The notes beneath the pieces are model-generated. The model was not told the DNA's origin. It searched no databases and saw only the letters and a list, made by a program, of their open reading frames with translations. The translations under genes and the position numbers were made by a program. A stretch of DNA of 64,000 bases. Source: Hahella sp. HNIBRBA332 (lineage in GTDB: Bacteria > Pseudomonadota > Gammaproteobacteria > Pseudomonadales > Oleiphilaceae). The DNA lies in contig NZ_CP132203.1 in NCBI RefSeq assembly GCF_030719035.1, forward strand, positions 3,286,001-3,350,000. The letters run 5' to 3'. Positions 25,955 to 35,100 of the stretch are shown piece after piece; position 1 is the first letter of the stretch; the number at the start of each line of letters is the position of its first letter.

Positions 25955-26536
25955 ATGAAATATTTCCTCTTCAACACCCTCGGCGACAACAGCAACGATG
26001 GCTACTGTTTCACCTCTGACACACCCGAAGGAGGCGTTGATTCCTGGGACTTAATCGCGGGATATCGCATAGCTGACGAATATCCAAATGGAATTGAAAA
26101 AACCGTGCTGAGACTGGAAGAAGAATATCCAGGCCTTGTCCTGGCTTCCTATATTGGAAACGCTGATCGTATGCTTGCTTTTCGCAACGATGCTGCGAAG
26201 GTCATTATAGATATCAACCAGAATGAGACAGAAATCATCCCCTTTACTCTACTTGACTACAAAGGCAAAGTTAGAAGTGAGGATTATGTCTTCATCAATC
26301 CTGTTGGCGCTGTAGATTGCCTTAACTGGAAGAAATCTATTTGCACTAGAGATAATGAAGGTAACATTGAAACTTACGAAAAGTTAGTTTTTGCAAGAGA
26401 AAGTCTAGAGCATACTCCTCACTTATTTCGCATTAGATTCAATAGTAGCCTCTACCTATTTAGTGATCTGTTAGCAAATACTTTGCTGAGCAAAGGTCAT
26501 ACAAACCTAATATTTAAGGACATTGAAGTCGCCTAA
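25955..26536 (+). CDS. Imm11-like immunity protein, copy 3
   Basis: A 193-aa paralogue, the most divergent intact copy: 'VDSWDLIAGYRIADEYPNGIEKTVLRLEEEYPGLVLASYIGNADR' where the others have SYDLIAGFRLSDEYPDGIEEV. The Imm11-like core 'EIIPFTLLDYKGKVRSEDYVFINPVGAVDCLNWKKS' and the tail 'LFSDLLANTLLSKGHTNLIFKDIEVA' are kept. It starts 10 bp after copy 2 without a clear SD. The divergence suggests that it protects against a variant toxin that is not encoded here. Confidence 0.72.
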   Translation: MKYFLFNTLGDNSNDGYCFTSDTPEGGVDSWDLIAGYRIADEYPNGIEKTVLRLEEEYPGLVLASYIGNADRMLAFRNDAAKVIIDINQNETEIIPFTLLDYKGKVRSEDYVFINPVGAVDCLNWKKSICTRDNEGNIETYEKLVFARESLEHTPHLFRIRFNSSLYLFSDLLANTLLSKGHTNLIFKDIEVA

Positions 26537-26539
26537 ATA

Positions 26540-27122
26540 ATGAAATACTTTATATTTAATTCTCTAGGTGACACTGATAACGATAGTTACTGTTTCACCT
26601 CAAAATCTCCTGAAGGTGGGATTGACTCTTATGACTTAATTGCCGGCTTCAGACTGTCTGATGAGTATCCGGACGGTATCGAAGATGTTTATTGGCATCT
26701 TGGAGATAACTTTGTAGGACTAGAGCTTGCATCTTATATCGGAAACACGCACAGAATTCTCGCGTTTAATAAAAGCGCAGCAAACCTGATAACCTCAACT
26801 ACTCAATCTGAGATCGAAATCATCCCATTTACCTTATTGGACTATAAAGGAAAGGTGCATAGCAGAGACTATGTCTTCATCAACCCAGTAGGTTCCTTTG
26901 ACTGTATTAACTGGAAAGAAACAGTTTGTAACCGTAGAAAGAATGGTGACGTAGCCAACTATGAAAAACTAGTCCTTAACAAAGAAAAAATCCGATAACC
27001 TCCCCCATATATTCCGTATTAAATATTTGACCGCTGAATATATATTCAGCGAAACTCTGGTTAATGCACTACTAAATGCCGGACATACAAATTTGGTTTT
27101 TAGCGGAATTGAAATCCATTAA
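26540..27122 (+). pseudogene. Imm11-like immunity gene copy 4, frameshifted in a six-A run
   Basis: The reading frame opens 3 bp after copy 3 and follows the family through 'DCINWKETVCNRRKNGDVANYEKLVLNKEK', then stops at 26996-26998 after 152 codons. Removing one A from the six-A run at 26985-26990 restores the family ending: SDNLPHIFRIKYL, then AEYIFSETLVNALLNAGHTN and LVFSGIEIH with a stop at 27120-27122, giving a protein of about 193 aa like the other copies. So it is a one-base insertion in a homopolymer. It could be a real pseudogene, an on/off slippage site, or a sequencing error. A -1 ribosomal shift would not give the right frame. Confidence 0.85.
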
Positions 27123-27155
27123 GATAGAGCAAGCCAAACTTACGGAACCTTTATT

Positions 27156-27932
27156 ATGAGCTCACCCTACCTCGAAGATTATAAGGAAAACGCAGAGTAC
27201 GAACTGGAAATAGCCCTTCCTATCGCAACAAAAGAAACTCTGACCAACATGCAGGCGCAATCGGTATGCATGTACTTTCGGCAGCGAGGCGCATGCGAAT
27301 TACTGCTGACCGGTGAGCCAGACGCCTTGTATGTCAACCTGATGCAAAGCGCCGCACTACATCAGCACTACCTTCACTTTGCGCCGGAGAACGACAAAGT
27401 CACCAGCCGGGCAATGCCTTTCTATGACGCCATTGGCGGAGGTTATTGGGAGTGTGCGGAAGATATCGCAAAACATAGTCGCCTGACCTGGAATCAAAAA
27501 CATGAGCTGGAAGAGGACTTTCTTTTTGTCCTGTTCATCATCAAACACTTTTTCCTTGGCGCAGACGAAGATGAGTGTAGAAGTATTATTGAACGTCACG
27601 ACGAAGCTGCGGAAGGCGCAGACTCAGAATACAGAGATGTTTGCGAAGCTTTTCTCGACGAAGACAGCGATGCCTTGCATGACGCCATCTGCGCCTTATT
27701 GGATGTGCGGGCGGCGAGACTGGATAAAATGGCCGAAAATGAGTCGCTTCCTGATGAGATATTGGCCTGGTCCCGTTATTTTTCCATTGAAGCATTCGCC
27801 TTGCTGCGCTTAGCAGAGAAAAAAGGGATAAAGACGACAATAAACTACTCCCAGATCCCAGAGGTCGCCAGAAAGTCTCCTGGGTTTAAGTTTGAGCCCG
27901 ACTCTTGGAAGTCGCTGCGCTTCGCGCCTTAA
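27156..27932 (+). CDS. probable immunity protein, Imm49-like
   Basis: A 258-aa soluble, acidic, mostly helical protein. The C-terminal region 'WSRYFSIEAFALLRLAEKKGIKTTINYSQIPE' resembles the ends of Imm49-type immunity proteins, and the alternation of helices with 'DAICALLDVRAARL' fits too; recognition is by pattern only. It is unrelated to the four Imm11-like genes before it. It closes the cargo island, 33 bp after the frameshifted copy and just before a terminator. It could guard against a second toxin. Alternatives are an unrecognised T6SS accessory protein. Confidence 0.5.
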   Translation: MSSPYLEDYKENAEYELEIALPIATKETLTNMQAQSVCMYFRQRGACELLLTGEPDALYVNLMQSAALHQHYLHFAPENDKVTSRAMPFYDAIGGGYWECAEDIAKHSRLTWNQKHELEEDFLFVLFIIKHFFLGADEDECRSIIERHDEAAEGADSEYRDVCEAFLDEDSDALHDAICALLDVRAARLDKMAENESLPDEILAWSRYFSIEAFALLRLAEKKGIKTTINYSQIPEVARKSPGFKFEPDSWKSLRFAP

Positions 27933-27973
27933 GACTGCTTAAACGCCATTAGATTGTTGATCCGCGAATGCAT

Positions 27974-27993
27974 GAGGGCTTAACAGCCCTCTT
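27974..27993 (+). terminator. intrinsic terminator of the cargo island
   Basis: GAGGGCT, loop TAAC, AGCCCTC, then TT. The U run is short. It lies 41 bp after the last immunity gene, before the convergent secreted protein. Confidence 0.55.
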
Positions 27994-28159
27994 GATACAC
28001 ATTCTTCCGGTAAACCCAACCACCAGAGCCCCTTCGCAGTACGCAGATATTTATTAAGTCTAAATCTGATGGGGCCTTGATAAACTCATCGGTTAGAGGC
28101 CGAATCTGGTCACTATGCCTTTTAAATCAGAGTCAGGCTTGCGCAGCGACCTAGACGAT

Positions 28160-28987
28160 CTACTCGACCGTGACACTCCAGCTATCCAGAATCACGGGCG
28201 CTTTATAGGTTTTCCCATACCCCATGATAGTCAATGTCCAGTCTCCCTGAAGCTCCGCCAGATCCATGGGACCGATAATATATTGCTTACTCACGGAGCC
28301 CTCCCCCGTGCCCACCTTGCCGGTATAGCGTCCCAACTGTGTTCCGGAAGGACCTGTCAGCACAGCATTGACATACTTAATATCAAGGAAGTTCAAGGTG
28401 ACGGCGGCGCTTTGCGCATTGTTCTCAAAAGGCACATTTAACTTGAACTGCTTCCAGGCGCTGCCCTCTGCGCCACGATCGATGCGGTTGGCTTTATCAA
28501 AGGTATAAATAGAAGGCCCATCAGTTTGATCGTCGTCACCGTCGTCTCCGGTAGTCTGCTTGCCATCGTCGATGGTAATGCTCCATTTATCCAGAGTAAC
28601 TGGCGCGTCCAGGCTTTTACCGTACGCCAAAATGCGCAACGTCCAATTTCCACTGACCTCAGGGACTGACGTATGGTCAATAACGTACTGCTTACTCAAG
28701 GACCCCTCTCCTGCGCCAACGACGCCAGCGAAGCGCCCCACCATCATTCCACTAGGATCGGTCAACACGGCGTTAATGGATTTAGCGTCAGTTAAATTCA
28801 GGTTCACGCTGATGCTCTCTATGCTATCCACATAAGAGACAGGCAATACGATCTCTTTCCAGGTCGCAGAACCCGCATTGCGATCAATGCGAGTTGGGAC
28901 GTCGTATTGAAAGGTGTCAGCAAGCGCCAGAGGAGCCAAACTCAGAGCCGCTAAAGCCGGCAGTAATAATCTTCCCAGTAACGCCAT
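28160..28987 (-). CDS. secreted protein of two P-domain-like repeats
   Basis: A 275-aa exported protein; the ATG at 28985-28987 is chosen because GGGAG lies 6 nt ahead. Signal peptide MALLGRLLLPALAALSLAPLALA. Two copies of a domain of about 115 residues follow, joined by a Gly/Asp/Thr linker (KQTTGDDGDDDQTDG). Each has 'RIDR..G...WK', 'LNLTD.KSINAVLTDPSG' or 'LNFLDIKYVNAVLTGPSG', 'GEGS.SKQY.I' and 'GNWTLRILAYGK....PVTLDKWSITI' or 'GDWTLTIMGYGK....PVILDSWSVTV'. This matches the layout of proprotein-convertase P domains (PSG, G-W-L, W-L), normally found after a subtilase. No protease is attached here. Binding or stabilising role inferred. Confidence 0.7.
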   Translation of the reverse strand: MALLGRLLLPALAALSLAPLALADTFQYDVPTRIDRNAGSATWKEIVLPVSYVDSIESISVNLNLTDAKSINAVLTDPSGMMVGRFAGVVGAGEGSLSKQYVIDHTSVPEVSGNWTLRILAYGKSLDAPVTLDKWSITIDDGKQTTGDDGDDDQTDGPSIYTFDKANRIDRGAEGSAWKQFKLNVPFENNAQSAAVTLNFLDIKYVNAVLTGPSGTQLGRYTGKVGTGEGSVSKQYIIGPMDLAELQGDWTLTIMGYGKTYKAPVILDSWSVTVE

Positions 28988-29278
28988 AGGATTCTCCCAG
29001 TTATAGATAGGTAGCCCCATGACAAGCGACGCTTGCTAAGAGCCTGTTTACACTGAAAAAAGAATACTAGAGGCGCACAACAACAGCACTCCTGCAAACA
29101 CCCTATCAGCGCTGGTCATAGGTACTACGCAAATTGGAGAAGCTCACTACTTTGAGAGTGACTGAGTAAAAGTTCACCGCACCCGCCCCCATTTTCGTGA
29201 AGTCGATCACATTACCCTCAAAAAAGGAGGCGAAATAGGAAACCGAGTCACTGATGCTTCATATAAGAATTCATATTA

Positions 29279-29462
29279 ATTAGTGTCAGAGTGACTTAAT
29301 AAAAATGGTGTCAGAGTTAATCTGACCTGCGTCGTCTATATATGTATCTAAGGCGAAATAATAAGCATTTTAATAGTGCCAGAGTGAAGCCGAAGTACAG
29401 TTTAATTATCACCCAGAGTCACATTAAACCTCGGCTTAAATTAGTGTCAGAGTCGCTTTAAT
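29279..29462. repeat. cluster of GTGTCAGAGT repeats with nested inverted repeats
   Basis: Variants of TTAGTGTCAGAGTGACTTAAT occur at 29279-29300, 29307-29326, 29374-29390 and 29440-29462, with a related CCAGAGTCACATTAAA at about 29412-29427. Between them AAGCCGA (29387-29393) pairs with TCGGCTT (29431-29437), and inside it GTTTAAT (29400-29406) pairs with ATTAAAC (29423-29429). No gene is seen in 28988-29656. The pattern suggests a REP-like or transposon-end relic upstream of hcp. Confidence 0.6.
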
Positions 29463-29592
29463 TTATTGAAAAACATGAAATTTTAACCTTGAAGATCAAA
29501 GTATATCCGCTCATACTGCAACCACGCTTTAGGTAACCCGATGCAGTAAAAGCGATAGAAATTTTCTGAAAAAATTTTGAAGGGTTTCCAAA

Positions 29593-29619
29593 ATCTTCGA
29601 CGCTTTATATCTCGAAGAT
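29593..29619 (+). promoter_or_regulatory. inverted repeat in the hcp leader
   Basis: ATCTTCGA, 11-nt spacer, TCGAAGAT: perfect 8-bp arms, 37 bp before the hcp ATG. It could be an operator or a 5'-UTR stem-loop. Confidence 0.4.
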
Positions 29620-29656
29620 GAATTAAAACAGATAACTCAAATAGAGGAATTTCAAC

Positions 29657-30145
29657 ATGGCTATTTACATGAACTACGACGGTCTGAAAGTTAAAGGCAA
29701 CGTAACTGCTGAAGGCTACAAAGACTGGATTCGTCTGGACAGCTTCCAATTCGGCGTTGGTCGCCACATCACTATGGAAGCCGGCCACATGTCCAACCGC
29801 GAAGCTACTCGTCCTAGCATCAGCGAAATTTCCGTTTCCAAACTGATGGACACCGCTTCTTCCGGTCTGTTCAAAGAGTCTTTGACTGGTACTGCTGGAG
29901 TTAAAGTTCTGGTTGATATCGTTCGCACTCAAGCTGACAAAATCGAGAAGTACGTTTCCTACGAAATGGAAGACGTAATGGTAAGCAGCTACAGCGTTTC
30001 CGCTGGCGCTGAATCCGCTCCAGCTGAGTCTATCTCCCTGAGCTTCTCTAAAGTAACTATGTCTTACACTGCTGCTGACAAGAAGCACGCTGGCAAGACT
30101 CCAGAGCGCGTTGGTTACGACCTGGAAGCTGGCAAAAAGATCTAA
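29657..30145 (+). CDS. hcp: T6SS inner-tube protein Hcp (TssD)
   Basis: A 162-aa Hcp: MAIYMNYDGLKVKGNVTAEGYKDWIRLDSFQFGVGR, then the T6 pattern 'REATRPSISEISVSKLMDTASSGLF', 'VLVDIVRTQADKIEKYVSYEMEDVMVSSYSVSAG' and 'PAESISLSFSKVTMSYTA'. Hexameric rings of Hcp stack into the tube and carry small effectors. SD AGAGGAA precedes the ATG, and codon choice looks strongly biased (repeated GCT, GTT, GGT, CTG), as expected for a highly expressed gene. It stands alone on the plus strand, facing the tagH-pppA operon, with a strong terminator after it, so it has its own transcript. Confidence 0.95.
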   Translation: MAIYMNYDGLKVKGNVTAEGYKDWIRLDSFQFGVGRHITMEAGHMSNREATRPSISEISVSKLMDTASSGLFKESLTGTAGVKVLVDIVRTQADKIEKYVSYEMEDVMVSSYSVSAGAESAPAESISLSFSKVTMSYTAADKKHAGKTPERVGYDLEAGKKI

Positions 30146-30189
30146 TTTGGATCTGGAGTCGCTCCTTTGCGAGCGACTCGCCAAGCAAA

Positions 30190-30226
30190 CAAAAAAGGCG
30201 AGTGGGATTTCCCGCTCGCCTTTTTT
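30190..30226. terminator. strong bidirectional terminator after hcp
   Basis: A6, GGCGAGTGGG, loop ATTT, CCCGCTCGCC, T6. The 10-bp stem has one T-G pair. The A run on one side and T run on the other let it end both hcp and the converging pppA operon. Confidence 0.9.
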
Positions 30227-30305
30227 GTTGTAGTTGAAATATATAACTGGTTAGCTCAACCCAGACCGTCACAGGACGGCCCAAATTCGAGTTAAAAGCG
30301 AAATG

Positions 30306-30521
30306 TTAGCGCAGGATAAGATAGAAACCTGCGACACCAGCCGCCACGCAGCAAGACGCCACCAGCGTCAATAGAATATTCCTGAAGCGGGATTTGGTAA
30401 TTGCTGAAACTTTATTGACGTGCGCTCTCTCTTCTAAAAGCTGTTCCAAAGCCACACGTCTCAGGCGACGCACTTCTCCCCGACCGATCTGCCCCCTTAG
30501 CTGCTGATGATTGATGCTCAT
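30306..30521 (-). CDS. small membrane protein at the end of the T6SS operon
   Basis: About 71 aa from the ATG at 30519-30521; the frame also extends upstream to 30596, overlapping pppA by 44 bp, but that part reads like out-of-frame translation. The protein has a basic, helical N-terminal half (QQLRGQIGRGEVRRLRRVALEQLLEER) and one C-terminal membrane helix (ILLTLVASCCVAAGVAGFYLIL), so it is tail-anchored with the basic part in the cytoplasm. It matches no T6SS component I recognise. It lies about 31 bp after pppA, so co-transcription is likely. Confidence 0.5.
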   Translation of the reverse strand: MSINHQQLRGQIGRGEVRRLRRVALEQLLEERAHVNKVSAITKSRFRNILLTLVASCCVAAGVAGFYLILR

Positions 30522-30552
30522 CAGATCAGGATGCAGCTTGCTCCCGCACCCT

Positions 30553-31278
30553 TCAGTGCGCTTGGAGGGCGATAAAGGTGACATTATCTTTCGCATCCCC
30601 GTTTAAGGTTTCTGTTAGCAGCGTGTCGGCCGCCTCGCTCAGACTTTTAATTTGCATAGCTTTCGCTAAACCAGCTTCTCCAACTTCGTTGTACAGGCCA
30701 TCCGTGCAAATTAAAAACCGGTCAGAAGGCTCAACCAGTATAGCGTTAACATCCACGCACAACTGCTCATGCACGCCAACGGCGCGGGTGAGCATGTTAC
30801 GAAAGCTGCTTTGCTCCGCCTGTGCGGGCGTCATATCGCCCTTATCAACCAGCTCCTGCACCTTGCTATGATCATGCGTGATACGATGCAGCTTATGATT
30901 TCGCATGAGATATACGCGGGAATCACCAGCCCAAACCGCAACCGCCACTCCATATCTGACAAACAGGCAAGCTACCGTCGAACCAACTTTGCTGCCGTTC
31001 AGTTCTTGCTGCGCATAGGCCAGCAAGTCATCGTTCGTTTTGATCAAAGCGTCTTCAATTTGCTCAACCACATCCACCAAATATGCTCGCAGCGGCAGAT
31101 GATCAAGCTGCTCGACAATCTTCTGACTGGCGACCTCGCCGGCATGATGCCCGCCCATGCCGTCAGCCACCGCCCACAGCCCACCTGCATCCCGGGCCAG
31201 CGCAGCATCTTCATTATGTTTTCTAACATTGCCCACATGCGTGCGCAGCTCAGACTTCCAGTTAAGGTGGTTCGCCAT
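30553..31278 (-). CDS. pppA: T6SS-associated PP2C-type phosphatase PppA
   Basis: A 241-aa PP2C/PPM Ser/Thr phosphatase. Metal-binding motifs: GNVRKHNEDA (Asp24), VADGMGGHHAGE (Asp39-Gly40), 'AGDSRVYL', 'ICTDGLYNEV' and 'DNVTFIAL' at the end. In Pseudomonas PppA reverses Fha phosphorylation by PpkA to shut the T6SS off. The FHA protein TagH is encoded in the same operon, while no PpkA kinase is seen in the window. No membrane helix. The gap to tagF upstream is about 70 bp. Confidence 0.9.
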   Translation of the reverse strand: MANHLNWKSELRTHVGNVRKHNEDAALARDAGGLWAVADGMGGHHAGEVASQKIVEQLDHLPLRAYLVDVVEQIEDALIKTNDDLLAYAQQELNGSKVGSTVACLFVRYGVAVAVWAGDSRVYLMRNHKLHRITHDHSKVQELVDKGDMTPAQAEQSSFRNMLTRAVGVHEQLCVDVNAILVEPSDRFLICTDGLYNEVGEAGLAKAMQIKSLSEAADTLLTETLNGDAKDNVTFIALQAH

Positions 31279-31348
31279 GAAAATTACATCTGTTCACAGG
31301 TCGCCGGACGCTGGTAGCGCCCGATGAAAAAGGTCCGATTTTCCATTC

Positions 31349-32065
31349 CTATTTATCGTTCCATCCCCACTGCTGCCATTTTCCATCGAGGAAAGCTGTA
31401 AATCCTTGAAATTTAGGCAATCTTTCTGCTGTGACAAATCTGGGCGACACCCAGGTGGACCCCTGAGTCCACCAAAAGCTATGCGGCTCTTCCTGCTTCA
31501 TAAGCATGACGTCCAACGCCCCAATCGCCACAGGGAAAGTGGACTCATCCTCTTCAGGAATCTCCAGGCTGAGGCTTTGAATAGAACCACCCGCCAGAGA
31601 CTTCTCAAGCGGCGGCGTCATGGCAGCAAGCTCCGACCGAAACTCTCCAAAATCAATAATCTGCTCAAGCAAACGCCCAATCAGGGTTTCCAACGTTTCG
31701 TACCACTCGCCATTGCTCAATAAGGTATCCACATAACTAATACGAGAGCTCAGCGGATGCAGCACAGTGAACGGAAAATATCGACCGACACTGTCAACGC
31801 TCGGACACCACAAACCAATCCACGCTTGCTCATCGAGGACTTTGGGCATAATCATGAAGCGCCACCAAGGCGCCACCAGATAATAGTCCAGCCAACGCTG
31901 CCCCAAAGATTGCTGACTTGCGTACAGACTGTTCTGCAGCCATTTATCCCACGCTGAACCAAATCCGCCAGGCAGGTTCAGCTGGATGAAGTCCCCCGAT
32001 GACGGCAATTTGCCGAAATAGCCAATAGACGAGTTATTCACTTGCTCCCCATATTCGCTTATCAA
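31349..32065 (-). CDS. tagF: T6SS-associated protein TagF
   Basis: A 238-aa protein with the TagF signature: 'IGYFGKLPSSGDFIQLNLPGGFGSAWDKWLQNSL', 'YYLVAPWWRFMIMPKVLDEQAWIGLWCPSVDSVGRYFPFTVLHPL' and a C-terminal 'SFWWTQGS.....RFVTAERLP.FQGFTAFLDG'. TagF is a negative post-translational regulator of the T6SS that acts on Fha; in some bacteria it is fused to PppA, whereas here they are neighbours. The first codon of the frame is TTG at 32065; a GTG nine codons in, behind GGGGAG, is an alternative start. Confidence 0.88.
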   Translation of the reverse strand: MISEYGEQVNNSSIGYFGKLPSSGDFIQLNLPGGFGSAWDKWLQNSLYASQQSLGQRWLDYYLVAPWWRFMIMPKVLDEQAWIGLWCPSVDSVGRYFPFTVLHPLSSRISYVDTLLSNGEWYETLETLIGRLLEQIIDFGEFRSELAAMTPPLEKSLAGGSIQSLSLEIPEEDESTFPVAIGALDVMLMKQEEPHSFWWTQGSTWVSPRFVTAERLPKFQGFTAFLDGKWQQWGWNDK

Positions 32066-32127
32066 GCCTTACCATCCCAACCCAATTAGAACAGCTAATT
32101 AGTTCTGTTTTCACTACGTTCAACTCT

Positions 32128-35100
32128 CTATAAACTGCTCGGACAGTTGTATCGTTTTATCCATCCAGGCGTGAAGGGATTAACCGTACTACTGGCGAAA
32201 AGCTCCATTTCTCCATTGCGGTGATCCACACTGATCAATACGTTATACAGACGGGAATTGCTTCCTTTATTCACCTTGTGAGCGTCCAGCAACCGGAACA
32301 GCCCCCAATCTCCTTCATACGCATCTGTGTGCAGAGTTTCATTCAAGTCTTCGAAGACCACTCTGGCTCCGCTCTTATCCGCCGGCCAGTCCATACTCAT
32401 TTTCAACTGAGGACCATGGGTGTAGCGCAATCGCTGACTGCCAACCTCGAAATCGAAACGACGAACGGTGTTATCCAGTTTATGCGGTTTTACCTGGAAG
32501 CGTACGTGCGGGTCTTCACCTTTATCACCAAAGAACACGCGGCGGATAGAGTCAGCGACTTGCATCTGCTGTAAGGCCTGGCTGCTAATGCCTATGCCAC
32601 GCCCATCCACGCCCTTGGCGCGCCATGAAGAGGTAATGAACGGCGCAATATTCGCCTTCACAAAGCTATCTTCAGTCCCTCCAGGCTTAAAGAATGCAGC
32701 GAAGTCGCTCAATGAAGCGTCACTGGAAGATTTGGAAGAGAACGGGTAGTTCTTCGCCAGCGTCTTTTGGAAGACGGAGTACACTTCTCTGTTCCACGCT
32801 GCGCTCAAGTGCGATCCGCCTGCGCCCAACAATACCTTCCAGCTTTGGTCGCCCATCGACTCCAGCCATCCTTTCAAATAACCAGGCGCTCTTGACGCCG
32901 TGACACGCAAAGCTTTGACGGGATCTTCGCCGCCGCTGAAGCGAGCCAGCGCGAACTTGAAAGCAGCCTCAGATGAATTTGGCGCCAGCGATGTCTCCTC
33001 CAGCTTGTCGAATATGCCGCGCAGCTTCTCCCAATAACGGTCAATTTCTTTATCTTCCATCAGCCTGTGCAGCGACTTGAAGGCGTCATCCACCGGCGTA
33101 GGCTCACGTTGCTGCGCCACCAGATTGGCCGCCGCATCCAACGCCTGTCCAGTGCGACCGCTAACATTTGCGTCTGGAATTGGGGGCGTCAGCAGTGTTT
33201 CTTTGCTGGCGCGGTTCAGCAGAGTCAAAATTGGAGATTGAGTACGGTCCAGATTATTGGCCAGCTTGTTGCGAGCCACATCCATAGAGCCGAAATCGAC
33301 CACTTTGGGTGAGTTCAACGCCCTGTTCCAAACATCGATATAGTCGGTGAAATAGAGCTGCTTGATCTTCTCTACAATGTTCTCAACATCTTTTTCAGAG
33401 AAGTCTTCTTCGACCTGCGCCCCAAGAATCCATTGCTCGCTTGAGTAACGTTTCACCAGATTGGAGTCAGGAGATAGATCCAGCTTGCCATATCCCGCTT
33501 TGGTATATAGACGTGGAATTTTCAGATCCGAGCTTACTTGCGAATCCACAACGAACGTACCAGCGAAATCCACGCCCAAGTCGTCACGCAAATTCAGGAA
33601 ACCTGCAAACTCAGGCTGACGCTTGATTTGCTGATAGATACGTCTCTCGATCGGAATGGTTCTCAGCTTTTCCCGACTACGTTCAACAACCGTATCCTTC
33701 AGCGTCAAATCCGTGAAATTGCTGTCCAGCACTTGGTTCAAATGCGTTTTCAGAGCACTCTGTTCAGACGCCTTACCAGGAAGCTTCTCTTCCCAATAAC
33801 GCGCAAACCAAGCCTTGATTTCATTATTGTCGCGAACTCGGCTGTTCCCCATCATCAGATAGACACGAAGAGCCTCATATATGGCGTCGTTGTTATCCTC
33901 CGTGACCAATACGCCTTCTAGCCTTTGACGCAACAGCGGCGTTAAAAAGTGGCGCAGCGAAGCATCGAAAGTATTTTCGGTTTCTGCGACAACTCCAGAG
34001 TCATAAAGACCTAAATTGCTCAACCAGGGATGGTCCACTTCAGAGTAAAGCTGCTTAGCGTCTTCCAATGGCTTCAATATATCCAACACTTGCTCGAATT
34101 CATTCGGTTCAGGATTGGCCGTCGCCAATTGATTATGCTTATTCAGCAACTCCTGAATATCCGCCATCATGTTCTGTGTGCTCACCACACTTGAAGTCCA
34201 CGCGGCAAGTGCGCCGCCAAAGGCCAGCAAAAGGGTGATGAAAGCGACGCGACGCGTCCACTTTATACGGCCTTCGTAGCGGGTATTTAATGTAGCAATT
34301 TCCGCTTCGGGGAAAATAACCTCTTTCAACAGTTTATTCAGGAAGAAGCTTTTGCCTGCGCCTGGCGCATTAGCGGCGACGTTATAGTTGATGCCATAGT
34401 TTGAAGAGAGGTTCGCCAGAATCCGGTCGATCGGGCGTCCTTCCTGGGTGCCGCTGGTGAAATACACGCCGCGGAGCAAGGATTGTTTTTCGAAGCGGCT
34501 GGTTTTGAAAACAGACTTGATAAAGCTATCAAGCACTGAGCGCATGTTTTCCACTTGCCCAGGAAAAGCGAGAATCTTAGAGCGGCGGCGGGTGTCTCGC
34601 TCTTGATGCGCCCGCCAAATCACTCTCTCATTCAATCGTTTGACCAATGCCTCGAATTCGGGAGCGAAATACTCCGCCGTTTGAGATGCATTCTGATCTT
34701 CAGTGTTGGGGAAGGTCATCCCCCAAACTTTTTCACGCTCTGTAGCGCCAAGATTCTCAAAAAACTCATTAAAGCCGGAGATAAGATCCGCTTTCGTGAA
34801 AAGAAAATAAATGGGGAAGCGGACCTGGAAATTCTCAGCCAGTTCCTGAATTCGATTGCGAATACGCTCTGCATGTTGCATGCGCTCCGCTTCGCTGGAG
34901 CTCAACAAGTCCTGAACGCTCACCGCCAGAAGAACGCCGTTGATCGGCCTGCGCATACGGTGTTTTTTCAGCAGCGCGAGGAAGTTACGCCAGCCGGTGC
35001 GATCCTGGGCCGCGTCGCTGTCCTGAGTTGTGTAACGACCGGCCGTGTCTATTAACACGGCTTCGTCAGTGAACCACCAATCACAGTTACGGGTACCGCC

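Noticed and set aside
26980..27000. Programmed -1 ribosomal frameshift in the six-A run of immunity copy 4
   Set aside because: The downstream family frame requires loss of one base (+1), so a -1 shift does not restore it; transcriptional slippage or a plain mutation remains possible.
29483..30184. Long minus-strand frame opposite hcp
   Set aside because: It is the antisense shadow of hcp, whose codon bias and family match are clear.
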